Shown here in pieces: positions 33,328 through 36,548 of a DNA stretch of 36,548 bases. The position numbers and the translations under genes were made by a program. The notes below the pieces were generated by a model. The model was not told where the DNA came from. It saw only the letters and a program-made list of their open reading frames with translations, and searched no databases. The DNA is from Bifidobacterium breve (GTDB taxonomy: Bacteria; Acidobacteriota; Vicinamibacteria; Vicinamibacterales; CAVVIG01), in contig CALQBJ020000009.1 of assembly GCA_943328785.2 (NCBI GenBank), positions 1 through 36,548 on the forward strand. The letters are read 5' to 3'. Each line of letters opens with the position of its first letter. Positions within the stretch are counted from its first letter, which is position 1.

Positions 33328-34008
33328 CTACGGAATGAACTTGTAGCCGGCGTTATGGACGGTGATGAAGTGCACCGGCGCCTTGGGTTCTGGCTCGAGT
33401 TTCTGGCGGAGCGTCAGGATGTGCGAGTCGACGGTGCGAGTCGACGGGTACGAGTCGTATCCCCACACGTCGCTCAGCAGTTGGTCGCGCGACACCACAC
33501 GCTGCGGGTTCTGCGCGAAGTACTTCAGCAGCTTGAATTCCTGCGGTGTCAGGGCCACCTGGCGCGTGCCGCGGGTCACCTCCATCCGCGCGAAGTCGAC
33601 CGACACGTCGCTGAAGTAGAGCTGTTCCACCGCCGGGTGGTTGCGGCGCGACCGGCGCAGCACGGCGCGGACGCGCGCCAGCAGTTCCTTCGGGCTGAAC
33701 GGCTTGGTGACGTAGTCGTCAGCGCCGAGTTCCAGCAGCAGCACCCGGTTCACTTCGTCCACCGAACCGGTGAGGACGATGATCGGGATCTCTTCCGACT
33801 GCTTGCGGATCTCGCGGCAGACATCGCGTCCGCCCACCTGCGGCATCTGCAGGTCGAGGATCACAAAGCTCGGACGACCGCTGCGAAACGCCGCTAGCCC
33901 CTCGGCGCCGTGCTGGGCGACTTCGACCGCGAACCCCTCGACTTCGAACAGTTGCTGCAGGGCCTTGCGAGTGGCGCGATCGTCTTCGATGATGAGAATC
34001 TTTTCCAT
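33328..34008 (-). CDS. OmpR-family response regulator
   Basis: A 226-residue regulator. The receiver domain has the acidic pocket IIEDDRATRK, phospho-acceptor Asp52 in FVILDLQMPQVGG, a Thr in IIVLTGS and the conserved Lys in YVTKPFSPKELLARV. The C-terminal winged helix is of the OmpR/PhoB type: VALTPQEFKLLKYFAQNPQR, TRTVDSHILTLRQKLE and a final wing VHNAGYKFIP. The start at ATG 34008 (MEKILIIEDD) is preferred over the tracked one at 34044, which would extend into the divergent gene's leader. It heads the regulator-kinase-hydrolase operon and is separated by only 36 nt from the divergent barrel gene, a natural target for it. Confidence 0.92.
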   Translation of the reverse strand: MEKILIIEDDRATRKALQQLFEVEGFAVEVAQHGAEGLAAFRSGRPSFVILDLQMPQVGGRDVCREIRKQSEEIPIIVLTGSVDEVNRVLLLELGADDYVTKPFSPKELLARVRAVLRRSRRNHPAVEQLYFSDVSVDFARMEVTRGTRQVALTPQEFKLLKYFAQNPQRVVSRDQLLSDVWGYDSYPSTRTVDSHILTLRQKLEPEPKAPVHFITVHNAGYKFIP

Positions 34009-34044
34009 CGGTGTGTTTGGGGCAGCGGCTAGTATTAGTGTCAC

Positions 34045-35505
34045 ATGTCAGCGTGGTGTCGGCGCATGTCGCGCGCACTTCTTGTGGCCGCCTTCACGGC
34101 AACCGTCTCCTCGCCGCTCGGGGCGCAGCCGGCTGCGCCACTGGCCGCGTTGCCGCAGCCTGAGTCCGCGTCCGCCGCGCTCGCCGCCGAGCTCCGCCGC
34201 CTCCAGCAGGCGATCGACGCGCTGCAAGTCCAGCTCGCGGAATCGAAGCGAGAAACGGCCGACGTGCAGCAGGCGCTCCAGGCGCTGCGCGAACAGCTCG
34301 AGGAAGAGCGTGCACTCCTCGCCGCGCAGGTCAGCTCCCTCGAGCAGACGAAGGTCGAGAGCGGCTCGAAGTATCGAGCCCGGCTGTTCGGCATGGCGCT
34401 GATGCAGCTTGTGAGCACGCGCGGCGCCGTCGACAACATCGACCTGCCGACGCTGGCCGTCGAGTCGACGCCGGGCGATTCCGGCGGCAATATCTCGGCG
34501 GCGGTGCGCCAGTCGTACATCGGCATTGCCGTCTTCGGCCCGCGCGTACGCGGCGTTGAAACCTCCGGCGACCTGCGGCTCGACTTCTTCGGCGGTTTCC
34601 CCGCGGCCAACGACGGCCTCAGTGCACCGGGCGTTCGTCTGCGCACGATGCAGATTGCCGCCGAGGGCACGCGCCTCTCGCTGCGTGCCGGGCAGGAGAC
34701 GCCGTTCTTCTCGCCGCTGTCGCCCTCGTCTATTGCCTCGAGTGCCTACCCGGCCATGTCGTCGTCGGGCAACATCTGGGCATGGACACCGCAGGTGTAT
34801 CTCGAGCGACGCTTCGAACGCTCGGGCAACACCACGCTGTCCGTGCGTGCCGGCGTGCTCGACGCGCTCACCGGTGAATTGCCGGCTGGCGAATACAGCC
34901 GCCTGGCCACCGCCGGCGAACGGGCCCGCATGCCCGCGTCTGCTGTGCGGGTCGGGGCGCGACGCGGCACGGCCGAACGCGCCCTGTCGGCCGGAGCCAG
35001 CGGCTACTACTCGCGCCAGAACTGGGGCTTCGACCGCGTCGTCAATGCCTGGGCGCTCACCACCGACTGGGAGCTGCCGCTCTCGAACGCCTTCCGTCTC
35101 TCCGGCGAGGCCTACGCCGGCCGCGCGATTGGCGGCCTTGGCGGCGGCGCGCACTCGTCGGTCCTCTTCGACGGCGCTCCAGGTGAGGCCGCGTCGACCG
35201 TGCACCCGCTCGACAGCCTCGGCGGCTGGGCGCAGGTGAAGGTGAAGCATTCGCCGCGCGTGGAGACGAACATGGCGTTCGGCATCGACCGCTCGAAGCC
35301 GAAGGCGTTCGACGGATTCCTGCAGCCCCCGAGCGACGAAGCGCCGTCGGCCACGCGCAATGGCAGCGGCCTGCTGAACGTCATCTACCAACTGCGTTCG
35401 AACCTGTTCCTCACCGCCGAGTATCGCCGTCTGTGGACGCGCCGTTTCGACGGACGGAACTGGCTGGCTGATCACCTGAACTTCGGAGGCGCCATTGTGT
35501 TCTAG
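34045..35505 (+). CDS. Coiled-coil outer-membrane beta-barrel protein
   Basis: A 486-residue exported protein with a signal peptide (ALLVAAFTATVSSPLGAQ). Residues about 40-105 form a heptad-type coiled coil (AELRRLQQAIDALQVQLAES, QALQALREQLEEERALLAAQ). The remainder has alternating strands of a porin-like barrel (SGDLRLDFFGGFPAANDG, GTRLSLRAGQETPFFSPLSP, LFLTAEYRRLWTRRFDGRNW) and ends in FGGAIVF with a terminal Phe. I do not assign a substrate. A second ATG at 34066 (MSRALLVAAF) is also possible; a TAGTAT hexamer ends 9 nt before 34045, which would leave almost no leader for the first start. It overlaps the cupredoxin gene by 11 nt and is divergent from the two-component operon. Confidence 0.8.
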   Translation: MSAWCRRMSRALLVAAFTATVSSPLGAQPAAPLAALPQPESASAALAAELRRLQQAIDALQVQLAESKRETADVQQALQALREQLEEERALLAAQVSSLEQTKVESGSKYRARLFGMALMQLVSTRGAVDNIDLPTLAVESTPGDSGGNISAAVRQSYIGIAVFGPRVRGVETSGDLRLDFFGGFPAANDGLSAPGVRLRTMQIAAEGTRLSLRAGQETPFFSPLSPSSIASSAYPAMSSSGNIWAWTPQVYLERRFERSGNTTLSVRAGVLDALTGELPAGEYSRLATAGERARMPASAVRVGARRGTAERALSAGASGYYSRQNWGFDRVVNAWALTTDWELPLSNAFRLSGEAYAGRAIGGLGGGAHSSVLFDGAPGEAASTVHPLDSLGGWAQVKVKHSPRVETNMAFGIDRSKPKAFDGFLQPPSDEAPSATRNGSGLLNVIYQLRSNLFLTAEYRRLWTRRFDGRNWLADHLNFGGAIVF

Positions 35506-36220
35506 GCGACTCGCCGGTGCCGCCATCGTCGTCTGCGCCGTGCTGGGCGCCTGGCAGCTCGCCGGCATTGCGCAGGGTGCGTTGGTCGTGTCTGGCCTGA
35601 TTGTGGTGACGGGCCAGGGCGCCGGCTTCACCGACCGCAGTGACGTCGTCATCTGGCTGAGCCCGGCGAGCGACACGCCGCGTCCGCGGATGCCGCAGGG
35701 GCGCCGCTTCAAGATCGTCCAGCAGGGCAAGCGGTTCCAGCCGCACGTGCTGGTGGTGCCGGTCGGATCGGCTGTCGACTTCCCCAACCTCGATCCCGTC
35801 TTCCACAACGTATTCTCGCTATTTGACGGGAAGCGATTCGACCTCGGGTTGTACGAAGCCGGCACCACGCGCGGCGTGAACTTCACGAGGGCCGGCGTCT
35901 GCTACGTCTTCTGCAACATCCACCCGGAGATGAGCGCGGTGGTGGTGGCGGTCGATTCGCCCTACTACGCGACGTCCGCGGCGAATGGCTCGTTCGCGAT
36001 TGCCGATGTGCCGCCCGGCCGCTACCGGCTCTCGGTGTGGGATGAGCGATTCAAGCCCGAGGACGCCACCGAGTTCCCGAAAGAGGTGGCGCTGTCGGCA
36101 GGTGCGGCGACGCTCGCGCCGATCCGCTTGGTGTCGGCCGGCCGCGTGCCGGTGCCGCACACCAACAAGTTCGGTCACGAGTACACGCCGCCGAGCCCTG
36201 CCAGCCCCGCGTATCCGTAA
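35495..36220 (+). CDS. Cupredoxin-carboxypeptidase-regulatory-like fusion
   Basis: A 241-residue exported protein. The TTG start is chosen because GGAGG lies 5 nt upstream and no better start follows; it overlaps the barrel gene by 11 nt, so translation is coupled. After a signal region (AGAAIVVCAVLGAWQLAGIA) comes a plastocyanin-like fold whose copper ligands can be read as His in PVFHNVFSLF and Cys, His and Met in CYVFCNIHPEM. A carboxypeptidase-regulatory-like domain follows (about 155-215: SPYYATSAANGSFAIADVPP, GRYRLSVWDERFKPED). The C-terminal tail is Pro-rich. The protein could carry electrons in the periplasm, with the second domain serving docking; that role is inferred. It pairs with the upstream barrel as one transcription unit. 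Confidence 0.85.
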   Translation: MCSRRLAGAAIVVCAVLGAWQLAGIAQGALVVSGLIVVTGQGAGFTDRSDVVIWLSPASDTPRPRMPQGRRFKIVQQGKRFQPHVLVVPVGSAVDFPNLDPVFHNVFSLFDGKRFDLGLYEAGTTRGVNFTRAGVCYVFCNIHPEMSAVVVAVDSPYYATSAANGSFAIADVPPGRYRLSVWDERFKPEDATEFPKEVALSAGAATLAPIRLVSAGRVPVPHTNKFGHEYTPPSPASPAYP

Positions 36221-36227
36221 GTGAAAC

Positions 36228-36314
36228 GTCCGGCTTTAGCCGGACCCTACTGACACACTCGTGACCCGCATGACCCGCGTGATCCGTCGTAGTGTCCGGC
36301 TTTAGCCGGACCCT
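36228..36314. repeat. Two REP-like palindromes in direct orientation
   Basis: GTCCGGCTTTAGCCGGACCC occurs at 36228 and again within 36288-36314, where it is preceded by CGTAGT. Both are in the orientation opposite to the copy at 8446. They fill the space between the cupredoxin stop and the stop of the opposing partial gene. Between them is a short run of GTGACCCGC/ATGACCCGC/GTGATCCG units. Confidence 0.8.
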
Positions 36315-36323
36315 CCCCGAACG

Positions 36324-36548
36324 TTAGCCGCGCGCGCTCAGCGAACGCGCGCTCGAACTCGATGAGCCGCTCGACGACCCGCCGCCGTTACCCCCGCCGT
36401 TGCCGCCGCCCCCCGACGAACTGCTGCTGCTCGACGAGGCACTCGATCCGCCGCCCGAGCTGGAGCTGCTGCTCGACGAGGCGGAGCTCGACGAGGAGCC
36501 GGACGACGAGCTCGAGGAGGACGAACCGCTTGACGAACTGCTCGACGA
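36324..36548 (-). CDS. Ser/Gly-rich C-terminal tail of a gene cut by the right edge
   Basis: On the minus strand 74 codons run open from the edge to TAA at 36326-36324. They encode almost only Ser with Gly (SSSSSSGSSSSS-type runs), then GGGGNGGGNGGGSSSGSS and the end ARSLSARG. Ser is coded mainly by TCG and AGC in irregular alternation. This is a low-complexity linker or tail; the function of the protein lies outside the window. The plus-strand reading of the same DNA is an acidic Leu/Pro-rich frame that I regard as a shadow, because the minus frame ends next to a repeat pair that separates it from the convergent gene, as at 21255-21333. Confidence 0.6.
   Translation of the reverse strand, partial: SSSSSSSGSSSSSSSSGSSSSSASSSSSSSSGGGSSASSSSSSSSGGGGNGGGNGGGSSSGSSSSSARSLSARG

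Noticed and set aside
34048-35886. 612-residue minus-strand ORF
   Set aside because: Antisense of the barrel and cupredoxin genes, both supported by signal peptides, a ribosome binding site and motifs.
36340-36548. Plus-strand acidic Leu/Pro-rich frame
   Set aside because: It has no ribosome binding site; the minus Ser/Gly frame ends in a stop beside the repeat pair and is the better reading.
1-36548. CRISPR array, tRNA, rRNA, prophage or transposase genes
   Set aside because: No regularly spaced repeats, no clover-leaf or rRNA sequence and no recombinase or capsid motif could be found by eye.

Overview
The window is GC-rich and gene-dense and looks like chromosomal DNA of an acidobacterium, most likely of the Vicinamibacteria. 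The reasons are two Oar-like TonB-dependent receptors that begin with a carboxypeptidase-regulatory-like domain, a DUF6152 protein, two secreted proteins of the 'G(K/H)P(N/D)L(T/Q)G(I/V)W' type, a DUF5916 protein, secreted cytochrome c/copper proteins, and palindromic repeats of the form GTCCGGCT-AA-AGCCGGAC. This placement is inferred from gene families; there is no rRNA, tRNA or housekeeping marker. Many lines of the ORF track are antisense shadows, and several real features are absent from it: two partial genes at the edges, three decayed genes and many start sites.  Layout. 1-4396 (minus): two sensor kinases in tandem, a receiver-PAS-PAS-kinase cut by the left edge and a multi-PAS/GAF HWE/HisKA_2 kinase. 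4393-5444: a decay zone holding a frameshifted kinase remnant, a two-hairpin palindromic repeat and a broken ABM-type gene. 5471-8349: two paralogous secreted proteins of unknown function flank an opposed pair of small secreted proteins, one of them DUF6152. 8615-15271: TonB receptor, MHS-type MFS transporter and a DUF5916 outer-membrane protein. 15342-21255: a second TonB receptor, a lipoprotein-like metallophosphoesterase (1-nt overlap), a phospholipase-D-like protein and an OprO/OprP-type porin (7-nt overlap); together these suggest uptake of phosphate or phosphoesters. 21333-23253 (minus): three genes joined by two ATGA overlaps, namely an unknown protein, a thymidylate-kinase-like P-loop protein and a second thymidylate-kinase-like protein that has lost its P-loop and DR motif.  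23387-25867: a SAM-dependent methyltransferase, an NmrA-type NAD(P)-binding protein and a histone-H1-like Lys/Ala protein with an acidic head, followed by two terminator hairpins. 26168-29688: a secreted cytochrome c fused to a copper-monooxygenase-like region, a secreted protein of unknown function, and a DUF2231-TPR membrane protein. 29725-30676: a RidA pseudogene beside an exported DsrE/F-like protein. 30785-34008 (minus): an OmpR-type regulator, its membrane kinase and a secreted EEP hydrolase, with the kinase and hydrolase coupled by ATGA. 34045-36220 (plus, divergent): a coiled-coil outer-membrane barrel and a cupredoxin fused to a carboxypeptidase-regulatory-like domain. The right edge holds the Ser/Gly-rich tail of a minus-strand gene.  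The strongest candidates for something undescribed are the kinase/pseudokinase-like thymidylate kinase pair with its unknown third partner, the predicted phosphorus-scavenging run next to it, and the regulator-kinase-hydrolase operon facing the barrel/cupredoxin pair. All functional links between neighbours are inferred from gene order and spacing.
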